In this document: one piece after another, positions 1 to 6,408 of the stretch
Position numbering within the stretch: the first letter of the stretch is position 1
How the letters are laid out: each line of letters opens with the position of its first letter
From: Desulfocapsa sp.
GTDB taxonomy: Bacteria > Desulfobacterota > Desulfobulbia > Desulfobulbales > Desulfocapsaceae
Direction: 5' to 3'
NCBI GenBank assembly: GCA_020717935.1
Contig: DYDK01000064.1
Location: 1 to 8,734 of the forward strand
DNA: 8,734 bases
The notes under the pieces: model-generated
Databases searched by the model: none
Told to the model about the DNA's origin: nothing
Seen by the model: the letters and a program-made list of their open reading frames with translations, nothing else
Position numbers and translations under genes: made by a program

Positions 1-1
1 C

Positions 2-121
2 GATACTCGCATGTTGCGGCTTCTCTATCCTTTGATTCACGAAGACGACGACCTCAGAGACCGTATCAGGGAAAATGCGAGGGCCGAGGTTCAGGCTATC
101 GAAAGCGTCATTTCGGCTTGA
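2..121 (+). CDS. C-terminal fragment of an unrecognised protein (5' truncated by window edge)
   Basis: An open frame runs from base 2 to a TGA at 119-121 and gives 39 residues, beginning DTRMLRLLYPLIHEDDDLRD and ending AIESVISA. The peptide is charged and probably helical, with an acidic EDDD stretch followed by alternating Arg and Glu, and it reads like a genuine protein C-terminus rather than a chance frame. I do not recognise the family, and 39 residues are too few to assign a function. The gene is co-directional with the efflux cluster but about 650 bp separate it from the regulator, so a shared transcript is unlikely. Confidence 0.55.
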   Translation, partial: DTRMLRLLYPLIHEDDDLRDRIRENARAEVQAIESVISA

Positions 122-193
122 CTCTGAACGAGTTGACAGATGGCAAAGTAGCCGCCAAAGTTGCCGGGTTTTGGGCATGGTGCTACTTGTCTT

Positions 194-237
194 TTATCTA
201 TCGTGAAGGGGGCGGCGGTAAAGCCAAGCGGCACCTT
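194..237 (+). repeat. Degenerate repeat copy R1 (TCTATCGTGA ... AAGCGGCACCTT)
   Basis: The unit starts TTATCTATCGTGA, passes through a G-rich middle (GGGGGCGGCGGTAAAG) and ends AAGCGGCACCTT at 226-237. The same start and end occur, in the same order and orientation, at 427-479 and in weaker form at 502-556. The middle parts differ in length and sequence, which suggests old copies or spaced binding sites rather than a recent duplication. Confidence 0.5.
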
Positions 238-426
238 GCATCTCACAGAAGCGTAACCAAATGTTATCCCTATTCGTGCCAAGATGTTGACCATGCGGAA
301 GCATCCGGCAAACATTGAAAAACCTATTATTTGGAAGACCTGACGAATGCTAATCGCATGTCAGATGATGGCGGTGGGAAGGGAAACGGACAGAATCTTA
401 CAAAAATGTAAGAAGAGAATCCTTGT

Positions 427-479
427 TCTCTCTATCGTGAGGGCGTCGGTATTGCAAAGCGGCACCTTAAGCGGCACCT
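427..479 (+). repeat. Degenerate repeat copy R2 with doubled AAGCGGCACCT end
   Basis: This copy has CTATCGTGAGGGCGTCGGTA followed by AAGCGGCACCT at 457-467, then the same 11-mer again at 469-479, twelve bases on. It shares the ATCGTGA start and the AAGCGGCACCT end with R1. Repeated short sites in one orientation can mark the end of an element whose transposase binds several sites, as in IS21/Mu-like elements. That reading is an inference. Confidence 0.5.
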
Positions 480-501
480 ATAGAGGCGGCCTGCACCCTG
501 T

Positions 502-556
502 TCTTTTTATCGTGAGGGGGGTGAAAAGTTTTGGAAAGAAGGCTAAGCGGCCCCCT
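502..556 (+). repeat. Degenerate repeat copy R3, running into the GGGGG tandem repeat
   Basis: The copy begins TTTTTATCGTGAGGGGGG and ends AAGCGGCCCCCT (545-556), where the end motif has changed from GGCACC to GGCCCCC. It is the most diverged of the three copies and abuts the 12-bp tandem repeat. Confidence 0.4.
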
Positions 557-570
557 TTGGGGGTATTTTT
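551..570 (+). terminator. Possible intrinsic terminator: C5-TTT-G5 hairpin with T-rich tail
   Basis: CCCCC (551-555), a TTT loop and GGGGG (559-563) form a short all-GC stem directly followed by TATTTTT (564-570). The shape fits a small rho-independent terminator for transcripts coming from the left. The stem is only 5 bp, and the same bases belong to the 12-bp tandem repeat, so the hairpin may be incidental. Confidence 0.3.
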
Positions 571-579
571 GGGGGTATT
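556..579 (+). repeat. Perfect 12-bp tandem repeat TTTGGGGGTATT x2
   Basis: TTTGGGGGTATT at 556-567 is repeated exactly at 568-579. The first G5 can also pair with C5 at 551-555. Short paired GGGGGTA repeats at helical-turn spacing resemble the arm-type binding sites found beside tyrosine-integrase attachment sites, but there is no integrase or tRNA gene in the window to support that. Confidence 0.7.
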
Positions 580-587
580 TGTATTTT

Positions 588-616
588 TTGACTAAAAATA
601 TAACTTGCCATCATAG
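588..616 (+). promoter_or_regulatory. Weak promoter-like pair upstream of the regulator
   Basis: TTGACT at 588-593 matches the -35 consensus at five of six bases. At 17-bp spacing the -10 position (611-616) reads TCATAG, a poor match. The start of the regulator lies about 150 bp further on. I give this only as the best candidate seen; the real promoter may be elsewhere. Confidence 0.2.
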
Positions 617-648
617 ATAGTTACGCCATTTGTTCGAGTGAGCGTAGC

Positions 649-679
649 GGCCGATTTTGGGTTTATACCAGAATCGGCC
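649..679. promoter_or_regulatory. Hairpin / inverted repeat GGCCGATT...AATCGGCC upstream of tetR
   Basis: GGCCGATT (649-656) is the exact complement of AATCGGCC (672-679). The stem extends inward by a T-G wobble and TGG/CCA around a 7-nt loop GTTTATA, giving about 12 bp. It lies about 90 bp before the regulator's chosen start and has no T-run after it, so it looks more like an operator or leader hairpin than an intrinsic terminator. Binding by the adjacent TetR protein is possible but unproven. Confidence 0.4.
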
Positions 680-761
680 TGAATTGTTTCCAAGACCAGC
701 AGCCATTTTCCCCGCAAACAATCGCCTCCTTCGTATTGACGAACCCGAAAAAGCTGACTAT

Positions 762-766
762 AAGGA
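762..766 (+). promoter_or_regulatory. Ribosome binding site deciding the tetR start
   Basis: AAGGA ends 4 bases before ATG 771. No comparable site precedes ATG 657, which supports the shorter protein. Confidence 0.5.
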
Positions 767-770
767 CGGA

Positions 771-1415
771 ATGAATGTTCACTCCAAGACGCAAGCGGCG
801 CCACGACAACAGATAGACCCGACCGATAAACGGGATCGTATTCTCCAGGCAACCATTCGGCTCATTTCTGAATATGGTTTTCATGGCACCCCTGTTTCGA
901 TGATTGCCAAGGATGCTGGTGTTGGTACGGGGACTATTTATCGTTACTTTAAAGACAAAGATGCCTTGGTACTGGAAATTTTCCAACAGGTAAACTGCGC
1001 CTTCAAGAAGACCCTGCTCCATGAATATGTCGTGAGCCAGCCCATCAGAGACCGTTTTCTTCATCTCTGTCGAGATATTTTCCAATACGGCATCCACAAT
1101 CCTTATGAATTCAAATTTATAGAACAATTTTACAATTCCCCCTACGGCACCACCCTGCGACGGGAGAAGCTCTTTTGCAACTGCGGCGATCCTGGCCAGG
1201 ATCTGCCGTTAGAACAAGTCTTTGCTGCCGGTAAGGAACAGAATACCATTAAAGACTTACCTCTGGCGGCCCTCATTGCCCTGGCCATCGGCCCCATCGT
1301 CTTTCTGGTCAAGGATAGTATTGTCGGCCTTATTCAGCTTGATGACGCGACTATTAATGCCACCATGGCCGCCTGCTGGGATGCGGTAAAGGTAGAAACA
1401 GGAACGAGCAAATGA
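771..1415 (+). CDS. TetR/AcrR-family transcriptional regulator of the efflux cluster
   Basis: A 214-residue protein, usual for the TetR family. The N-terminal DNA-binding domain is clear: RDRILQATIRLISEYGFHGT (about residues 21-40), then the helix-turn-helix VSMIAKDAGVGTGTIYRYF and the following KDKDALV segment. The C-terminal ligand and dimer domain is not conserved enough to suggest a ligand. It contains an unusual CNCGDPG stretch where relatives generally have a short acidic loop, so two closely spaced cysteines may be exposed. I chose ATG 771 because AAGGA sits 4 bases before it and because it leaves the normal short lead before RDRIL. The longer frame from 657 adds 38 residues with no domain character. 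The gene precedes the adaptor on the same strand, which suggests a local repressor of the pump. In this family, ligand binding normally releases the repressor from its operator. Confidence 0.93.
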   Translation: MNVHSKTQAAPRQQIDPTDKRDRILQATIRLISEYGFHGTPVSMIAKDAGVGTGTIYRYFKDKDALVLEIFQQVNCAFKKTLLHEYVVSQPIRDRFLHLCRDIFQYGIHNPYEFKFIEQFYNSPYGTTLRREKLFCNCGDPGQDLPLEQVFAAGKEQNTIKDLPLAALIALAIGPIVFLVKDSIVGLIQLDDATINATMAACWDAVKVETGTSK

Positions 1416-1428
1416 GACATTTAATCGC

Positions 1429-1553
1429 TTAATTCTACTTTGTCACATTAGATTGTATCTTGTTGCTTTTTCGTTGTTTTGCCGAAAATAGCAAAATAAC
1501 GAAAAAGCCGCTAAATCAACAGGTTGTGATGTAATGTGACAAAGTAGAATTAA
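1429..1553. mobile_element. Palindrome P1: MITE-like element with 22-bp perfect inverted ends
   Basis: Bases 1429-1450 and 1532-1553 are perfect 22-bp inverted repeats. The outermost four bases on both sides are TTAA, so the element can be read as a 117-bp core (1433-1549) with 18-bp terminal repeats starting TTCTACTTTGTCACATTA and flanked by a TTAA target duplication. A second inverted pair lies inside: CTTTTTCGTTGTTTTGC (1466-1482) against 1491-1507, with one mismatch. There is no coding capacity. It fills most of the 188-bp gap between regulator and adaptor. TAGAAT (1545-1550) at the right end is a near-consensus -10 box pointing into the adaptor gene, preceded by TTGTGA (1524-1529) at a short 15-bp spacing. 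The sequence shows the palindrome directly; the mobile origin is inferred. Confidence 0.75.
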
Positions 1554-1603
1554 CCGATCATGGAAATCAGAACAAACCATTTTTTTGGAAACTCACGACT
1601 ATC

Positions 1604-2734
1604 ATGACAAAACGAATCCTCCTTGCCCTCCTGGGCCTGATGATCATCGCTGGCACTCTTGCTGGCATTAAAGTCCTACAAATCAGACATTTACTGGCGG
1701 TAGGCGCCAAGATGCTCCCGCCGCCGGAAACGATCAGCACCACCCAGGCCCAGGCCCAATCATGGGAAGCCCTTGTATCGGCATCCGCCTCAGTGGAGGC
1801 GGTACAAGGAGTGATGGTGGCCGCTGAGCAACCAGGAAAAGTGGTGGCGATCAATTTTACCCCGGGAAGTTTCGTGCGGAAAGGAGAGCTGCTGGTTCAG
1901 CTCGACACGAGCGCCGAAGAAGCCCAGTTGCGAGCCATTGAAAGCAGCAGGAATCTGGCCAGCACCAACCTCCGTCGCCTCTCTGCCCTTGCTGACAAAG
2001 GCCTGATTTCTCGCACCGAATATGATACTGCTGAGGCCGGTTTCAAGCTAGCCAAGGCTCAGACCGAAAATGTGCAGGCCGTTATCAACAAGAAAAACAT
2101 CCGTGCCCCTTTCAGCGGTCGTCTTGGGATTCGTCAGATCAATGTGGGCCAGATCCTCAAGGAAGGACAGGAGATTGTCAGCCTGCAAACCCTTGATCCC
2201 GTCTTTATCAACTTTGCCTTACCCCAGCAGGAACTCGAACGCATTGCTGCGGGGATGGAGGTGCGGGTCAAGGGCGATGGAGGAGGTGACCAGGTATTGA
2301 CGGGCACTATCAGTACCATTGACCCCAAAGTCGATGCCATTACCCGTAATATCCGGGTACAGGCCACTGTGGCCAACACGAAAGAACTCCTGCGACCGGG
2401 AATGTTTGTCCAAGCCTCAGTCCTGCTTCCCGAACAGGCAAAGGTTGTGGTTATCCCAGGCACAGCCGTCTCCTATGCCCCATACAGCGACTCAGTTTTT
2501 GTTGTGGAAAAGAAAAAAGATGAGAAAAGCGGCCAGGAGGTAACGGCCTTGCGCCAGCAGTTCGTCCGTCTCGGTGAAAAACGAGGAGACTTTGTGACAA
2601 TACTCTCCGGACTCAATGAGGGTGAGACTGTTGCCAGCACTGGAGTTTTCAAGTTGTGCAATGGTCAGTTCGTGGTGGTTAACAACAGCATCGTTCCAAG
2701 TTTTGAGTTGCAACCGAAACTTGAGAATAATTAG
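1604..2734 (+). CDS. RND efflux periplasmic adaptor (membrane fusion protein, MexH-like)
   Basis: A 376-residue adaptor that would link the inner-membrane permease to the outer-membrane channel. Residues 5-25 form one hydrophobic segment after MTKR. It has no lipobox cysteine, so the protein is anchored by this segment or exported by it, not lipidated. The barrel-sandwich (lipoyl) half-motif is GKVVAINFTPGSFVRKGELL (about 78-97). It is followed by LVQLDTSAEEAQL, an alpha-helical hairpin (about 105-160), and the second lipoyl half NIRAPFSGRLGIRQINVGQI. The beta-barrel part contains STIDPKVDAITRNIRVQATV and LLRPGMFVQASV, both hallmarks of HlyD/AcrA-type adaptors. The C-terminus matches the usual FVVVNNSIVPSFEL ending. 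The order is as in AcrA/MexH proteins and the length is normal. The start ATG 1604 has only a weak GGAA 13 bases upstream. The stop TAG lies inside the left arm of palindrome P2. The permease gene follows 426 bp downstream. Confidence 0.95.
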   Translation: MTKRILLALLGLMIIAGTLAGIKVLQIRHLLAVGAKMLPPPETISTTQAQAQSWEALVSASASVEAVQGVMVAAEQPGKVVAINFTPGSFVRKGELLVQLDTSAEEAQLRAIESSRNLASTNLRRLSALADKGLISRTEYDTAEAGFKLAKAQTENVQAVINKKNIRAPFSGRLGIRQINVGQILKEGQEIVSLQTLDPVFINFALPQQELERIAAGMEVRVKGDGGGDQVLTGTISTIDPKVDAITRNIRVQATVANTKELLRPGMFVQASVLLPEQAKVVVIPGTAVSYAPYSDSVFVVEKKKDEKSGQEVTALRQQFVRLGEKRGDFVTILSGLNEGETVASTGVFKLCNGQFVVVNNSIVPSFELQPKLENN

Positions 2735-2942
2735 TGCCTGAACGAAAACCGCATAAAACTCATCAAAACAAGATGTTAGGCGCAATTTTGGTGGCGAAGA
2801 TTTTGAACTGTTACAGACAAACCCTGAAAAATAGGTGACATGGTACAAAAAGAGCAAAATTCCACAAATCTTCGTCACTCGAATTGTGATGTAACACTTT
2901 GTTTATTCGAGATAAATAGGGTTTTCGTCCAAGCACTAATTA
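2728..2942. mobile_element. Palindrome P2: 215-bp MITE-like element abutting the adaptor stop codon
   Basis: The ends are inverted repeats of 23 bp with two mismatches (2728-2750 against 2920-2942). TAATTA occurs at both outer edges and could be a 6-bp target duplication, leaving a 203-bp core with ends GTGCCTGAACGAAAACC and, on the other strand, GTGCTTGGACGAAAACC. Inside, GTGGCGAAGATTT (2791-2803) pairs with 2866-2878 with one mismatch, centred on the same point, so most of the element folds into one long imperfect hairpin. No coding frame fits. It lies between the adaptor and permease genes, where it would be transcribed if the operon is polycistronic. Confidence 0.75.
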
Positions 2943-3160
2943 GGCCGTTATACAAAAACAACTCATATTTTTCAGTCCCATGAACGGCATCCCCAAGGGG
3001 ACTTCCTTCGGGGCGTAAGGGCTGTAAAAAAGTGGATAAAAAGTACAGGGTATTTCTTTAAGTGGAACAACACAAACATCTATAACTTATTTAATTAGCT
3101 AATCCATGTAAAGTCATAATGTTAAGCTATATAGCTTGGGCATAAAAGTTATAGAGATTT
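2943..3160. other. Spacer before the permease with small inverted repeats
   Basis: This AT-rich stretch has no gene. CCCCAAGG (2991-2998) can pair with CCTTCGGGG (3005-3013) through one bulged C, and CTGTA/TACAG lie at 3022-3026 and 3044-3048. Further along come the palindromes ATTAGCTAAT (3094-3103) and AAGCTATATAGCTT (3124-3137), enclosed by the pair CTATAACTT (3080-3088) and AAGTTATAG (3146-3154). The cluster just before the permease start may be a regulatory site, a leader structure or the remnant of a further small palindromic insertion. Confidence 0.5.
3080..3154. repeat. Nested palindromes immediately before the permease gene
   Basis: CTATAACTT (3080-3088) is the exact complement of 3146-3154, only 6 bases before ATG 3161. 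Two perfect palindromes lie between the arms: ATTAGCTAAT (3094-3103) and AAGCTATATAGCTT (3124-3137). A 14-bp AT-rich palindrome is a reasonable size for a regulator operator. The outer stem could also fold in RNA close to the ribosome site. Neither role is shown. Confidence 0.5.
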
Positions 3161-6100
3161 ATGCAGATACACTTACAGCCGCTAAGCATCAACACAACTC
3201 AACCCGCATCCCCTCACCAAGCCATGAACTTCACTGACATCTTTATCCGCCGCCCCGTCCTTGCTCTGGTGGTCAGCCTGGTTATTATTGTGGCCGGACT
3301 TCAGGCCATCAAGTCGGTCAATGTTCGCCAGTACCCACGAAGTGAAAACTCGACCGTCACTGTCACCACTGTCTATGTCGGAGCCAGCGCCGAATTGGTG
3401 CGGGGATTCATCACCACTCCGTTGGAGCGGGCCATTGCCGCCGCCGATGGCATTGATTATCTCCAGTCCCAGAGTTCACAAGGGGTTTCTACCATCAGCG
3501 TCCGCCTCAAACTCAACTACGATGCCACCAAGGCCTTGGCCGAGATCAGCTCAAAGGTTGACCAGGTGCGTTCCAATCTCCCACCAGAAGCAGAAGTGCC
3601 AATCATCAATATCGAATCGGCTGACAGCAAGTTTGCCGCCGCCTATCTGAGTTTTACCTCCGATGTCTTGGAGCAGAACGAGATCACCGATTATCTGACT
3701 CGGGCCGTCCAGCCCCGACTCTCGGCCCTGGCTGGCGTACAGAGGGCCGAAATTCTCGGCGCCCGCACCTTTGCCATGCGCATCTGGCTCAAACCCGACC
3801 GACTGGCGGCCTACAATATAACACCCGTACAGGTGCGACAAGCCCTGGCGGCCAATAACTATCTGGCGGCCCTGGGCCACACCAAAGGTTCGCTCATCCA
3901 GATCAATCTCACGGCTGACACCAATCTTCGTTCAATTGCCGAGTTCAAGAAACTCATTGTCCAAAGCAAGAATGGGGCCACCATTCACATTGAGGACATC
4001 GCTGAGGTTTCTCTGGGAGCCGAAGACTACGATGCTGAGGTGCGCTTTTCCGGCAAGACGGCAGTGTTCATGGGTATCTGGCCCCTGCCCAATGCCAACT
4101 CCCTGGTTGTCATCGATCTGGTAAAAAAAGAGATGGAGTCCATTCGCCGGGACTTGCCCAGCGGGATACAGGGCCAGATGGCCTATGACAGCACCGATTA
4201 TATCAATAATGCTATTTCTGAAGTCCTCAAAACCTTGGGCGACACCATGCTCATTGTGGTAATCATTATCTTTCTGTTCCTCGGCTCCTTTCGCTCGGTT
4301 TTTATTCCGGTGGTGACCATCCCCCTGTCCCTGATTGGCGCAGTTTTTCTCATGCAGGTATTTGGCTTTACGATCAATCTTCTGACCCTGCTCGCCATTG
4401 TGCTTTCCGTTGGTCTGGTGGTGGATGATGCCATTATCGTTGTCGAAAATATCGAACGCCATATCCGCAAGGGACTCACGCCCTTTGATGCCGCCATTGT
4501 CGGGGCAAGGGAGCTGGTGGGCCCGATCATTGCCATGACCATTACCCTGGCCGCTGTCTATGCCCCCATCGGCCTGCAAGGCGGGCTGACCGGGGCCCTC
4601 TTTCGAGAATTCGCCTTTACCCTGGCCGGAGCGGTAACTATTTCCGGCATTGTCGCCCTGACCCTTTCACCGATGATGTCGGCCAAACTGCTCAAGCCCG
4701 GTCTGGCGGAACAAGGGCTGGCCGGCCGTATCAGCCGTGGCTTTGATAAACTGCAAGGCCTCTATGCTCGCCTCCTTGACCAGACCCTGAAAAGCCGACC
4801 GGCGGTCTATCTTGTCTGGCTGGTCATCAGCCTGCTGGCTATTCCCATGTTCAGGATGTCACCGCTGGAACTGGCTCCGGCAGAAGATCAAGGGGTTATC
4901 TTCGGCATTCTCGATGCTGCCGCCAATTCGACCCTGGAACAGACCAGTCAATATGCCGCTGCCGCTAATCAGGTCTTTTTAAATGAGCCGGAAACCAGAT
5001 TCACCTTTCAAATCACCCTCCCCTCATCAGGATTTGGCGGTATGGTCGTCAAACCCTGGTCAGAACGAGAACGAACCGTCTTTGAGATATTACCCGAAGT
5101 CCAGAAAAAACTGGCAGCCATCCCCGGAATACGCATGTTTCCGGTAATTCGTCCATCCTTGCCCGGCGGCGGTCAGTTTCCTGTGGAGTTTGTTATGGCC
5201 TCAACCGCCGAGCCGGAGCAGATTCTTGAGTTTGCCAAAAAACTCCAGTTAATCGCTATGAAGAGCGGAAAATTTGCCTTTCCTCCCCTCATTGACACCA
5301 AGATTGACCAGCCGCAATCCGAGCTGGTCATTGACCGTGAGCGAGTAGCCGACCTGGGACTCAACCTGCAACAGGTGGGGGCCGATATTGGCTCCATGCT
5401 GGGCGGTAATTTTGTCAACCGCTTTGATATTGCTGGCCGCAGCTATAAGGTTATCCCCCAGATTCAGCGGGCTGACCGCCTGAACCCTGAGCAACTGCGC
5501 GATATTTATATCACTGGGCCACAAGGGCAGATGGTGCCCCTCGCCAGCGTCGCCACCATCAAAAACTCCACGGTTCCCCGCTCCATGAACCGTTTTCAAC
5601 AGCTTAACGCCGTCACCATCAGCGGAGTCTCGGTCATTCCCCTGGATGAGGCCCTGCGTTTTCTCGAAGACGAAGCGGCCAAGATATTGCCGCAAGGATA
5701 TGTTCTTGATTATACTGGTGAGTCGCGACAACTTCGCACTGAGGGCAATCGTTTCCTGCCCGCCTTTGGACTGGCGGTTATCCTCATCTTTCTCGCCCTG
5801 GCCGCCCAGTTCAACAGCTTTCGCGATCCCTTTGTCATTTTGGCGGGTTCGGTGCCCCTGGCCATGTTCGGGGCCTTGATCTTCTCGTTTTTGAAGATGC
5901 CTAACCCCAATATCCCCTTCTGGACCAATGGCTGGACTACGACCTTGAACATCTATTCACAGGTGGGCCTGATCACCCTGGTAGGACTGGTTGCCAAGAA
6001 TGGTATTCTCATCGTCGAATTTGCCAACAAACTGCAAGAGCAGGGATGCTCAAAATTAGAGGCGGTACGCGAGGCCTCCCTGACCCGTCTTCGTCCCATT

Positions 6101-6289
6101 TTAATGACCTCCTGTGCCACGGCCGCTGGCCATTTTCCGCTGACCCTCGTCACCGGAGCCGGAGCGGCCGCCCGTAATTCTATTGGTCTGGTCTTGGTTG
6201 GCGGCATCACCATTGGCACCATTTTCACCCTCCTGGTGGTGCCTTCGATCTATATGCTGGTGGCCCAGGAAAGAAAAATAAAGGAATAA
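3161..6289 (+). CDS. RND multidrug-efflux permease, HAE1 family (MexI/AcrB-like inner-membrane pump)
   Basis: The proton-driven pump of the cluster: 1042 residues from ATG 3161, or 1021 from ATG 3224. The conserved family N-terminus MNFTDIFIRRPVLALV begins at residue 22, so 3224 is the better protein start by homology, although neither ATG has a strong ribosome site. The fold is the usual duplicated one. TM1 (about 33-51) is followed by a large periplasmic porter loop, then TM2-6. TM7 (about 545-563) is followed by a second porter loop starting LAPAEDQG, then TM8-12. Proton-relay residues are intact: the Asp-Asp pair in VGLVVDDAIIVVEN (residues 422-423) in TM4 and the Lys in LVGLVAKNGILIVEF (residue 946) in TM10, equivalent to AcrB D407/D408 and K940. 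SSGFGGMVVKPWSER is the switch-loop region. With the intact relay and full length this should be a working multidrug-class transporter and not a heavy-metal (HME) one, but its substrate is not readable. Confidence 0.96.
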   Translation: MQIHLQPLSINTTQPASPHQAMNFTDIFIRRPVLALVVSLVIIVAGLQAIKSVNVRQYPRSENSTVTVTTVYVGASAELVRGFITTPLERAIAAADGIDYLQSQSSQGVSTISVRLKLNYDATKALAEISSKVDQVRSNLPPEAEVPIINIESADSKFAAAYLSFTSDVLEQNEITDYLTRAVQPRLSALAGVQRAEILGARTFAMRIWLKPDRLAAYNITPVQVRQALAANNYLAALGHTKGSLIQINLTADTNLRSIAEFKKLIVQSKNGATIHIEDIAEVSLGAEDYDAEVRFSGKTAVFMGIWPLPNANSLVVIDLVKKEMESIRRDLPSGIQGQMAYDSTDYINNAISEVLKTLGDTMLIVVIIIFLFLGSFRSVFIPVVTIPLSLIGAVFLMQVFGFTINLLTLLAIVLSVGLVVDDAIIVVENIERHIRKGLTPFDAAIVGARELVGPIIAMTITLAAVYAPIGLQGGLTGALFREFAFTLAGAVTISGIVALTLSPMMSAKLLKPGLAEQGLAGRISRGFDKLQGLYARLLDQTLKSRPAVYLVWLVISLLAIPMFRMSPLELAPAEDQGVIFGILDAAANSTLEQTSQYAAAANQVFLNEPETRFTFQITLPSSGFGGMVVKPWSERERTVFEILPEVQKKLAAIPGIRMFPVIRPSLPGGGQFPVEFVMASTAEPEQILEFAKKLQLIAMKSGKFAFPPLIDTKIDQPQSELVIDRERVADLGLNLQQVGADIGSMLGGNFVNRFDIAGRSYKVIPQIQRADRLNPEQLRDIYITGPQGQMVPLASVATIKNSTVPRSMNRFQQLNAVTISGVSVIPLDEALRFLEDEAAKILPQGYVLDYTGESRQLRTEGNRFLPAFGLAVILIFLALAAQFNSFRDPFVILAGSVPLAMFGALIFSFLKMPNPNIPFWTNGWTTTLNIYSQVGLITLVGLVAKNGILIVEFANKLQEQGCSKLEAVREASLTRLRPILMTSCATAAGHFPLTLVTGAGAAARNSIGLVLVGGITIGTIFTLLVVPSIYMLVAQERKIKE

Positions 6290-6301
6290 TCCTCTGTAAA
6301 A

Positions 6302-6335
6302 TGGTATCATCGTCTAAAGATGTCGTTCAATACCA
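6302..6335. promoter_or_regulatory. Imperfect hairpin in the permease-channel spacer
   Basis: TGGTAT (6302-6307) pairs with ATACCA (6330-6335), and CATC (6308-6311) with GATG (6319-6322), leaving a 7-nt bulge on the right side. It starts 12 bases after the permease stop and has no T-run. It could stabilise the upstream mRNA end or attenuate transcription. Further on, GATATC occurs twice (6346-6351 and 6355-6360), making a 15-bp palindrome with an AAG centre. Confidence 0.3.
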
Positions 6336-6387
6336 CTGACAAGAAGATATCAAGGATATCATACACACAAAAAATATGAGCACACCG

Positions 6388-6408
6388 ATGAAGAAAAAAA
6401 TCGTATGA
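6388..6408 (+). other. Out-of-frame MKKKIV mini-frame overlapping the channel start (ATGA), with an A7 run
   Basis: ATG 6388 reads Met-Lys-Lys-Lys-Ile-Val and then stops at TGA 6406-6408, overlapping ATG 6405 as ATGA. The frame contains A7 at 6394-6400. One additional A would join it to the channel protein as MKKKNR followed by MTIIPLMAG. This supplies exactly the positively charged n-region that the annotated start lacks. It may be a frameshifted true start, a slippage site or a translational-coupling mini-frame. Confidence 0.5.

Larger units (their letters stand above)
122..770. other. Gene-free region upstream of the regulator, rich in degenerate repeats
   Basis: About 650 bases without a convincing gene. 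Two short open frames on the + strand (118-318 and 347-595) have low-complexity Gly/Lys/Arg-rich translations and cover the repeats described separately, so I do not call them genes. The region holds three degenerate copies of a unit that begins ATCGTGA and ends AAGCGG, a perfect 12-bp tandem repeat at 556-579, and a hairpin at 649-679. It has the look of decayed mobile-element or attachment-site DNA. Confidence 0.6.

Noticed and set aside
118..318. Open frame of 66 codons on the + strand after the partial gene
   Set aside because: Low-complexity Gly/Lys/Arg-rich translation over repeat R1, no ribosome site and no recognisable domain.
194..556. CRISPR array
   Set aside because: Only three diverged copies with irregular spacing and non-uniform repeats, and no cas genes.
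347..595. Open frame of 82 codons ending in a PPLGVFLGVFVFFD-like tail
   Set aside because: It is created by repeats R2, R3 and the 12-bp tandem repeat; the tail is only the translation of GGGGGTATT copies.
657..770. N-terminal extension of the TetR protein from ATG 657
   Set aside because: No ribosome site and no domain character; ATG 771 has AAGGA upstream and the normal TetR lead length.
3932..4579. Long minus-strand open frame (215 codons) inside the permease gene
   Set aside because: Antisense shadow of a strongly conserved coding region; the translation is Asn/Gly/His/Gln-rich with no domain.
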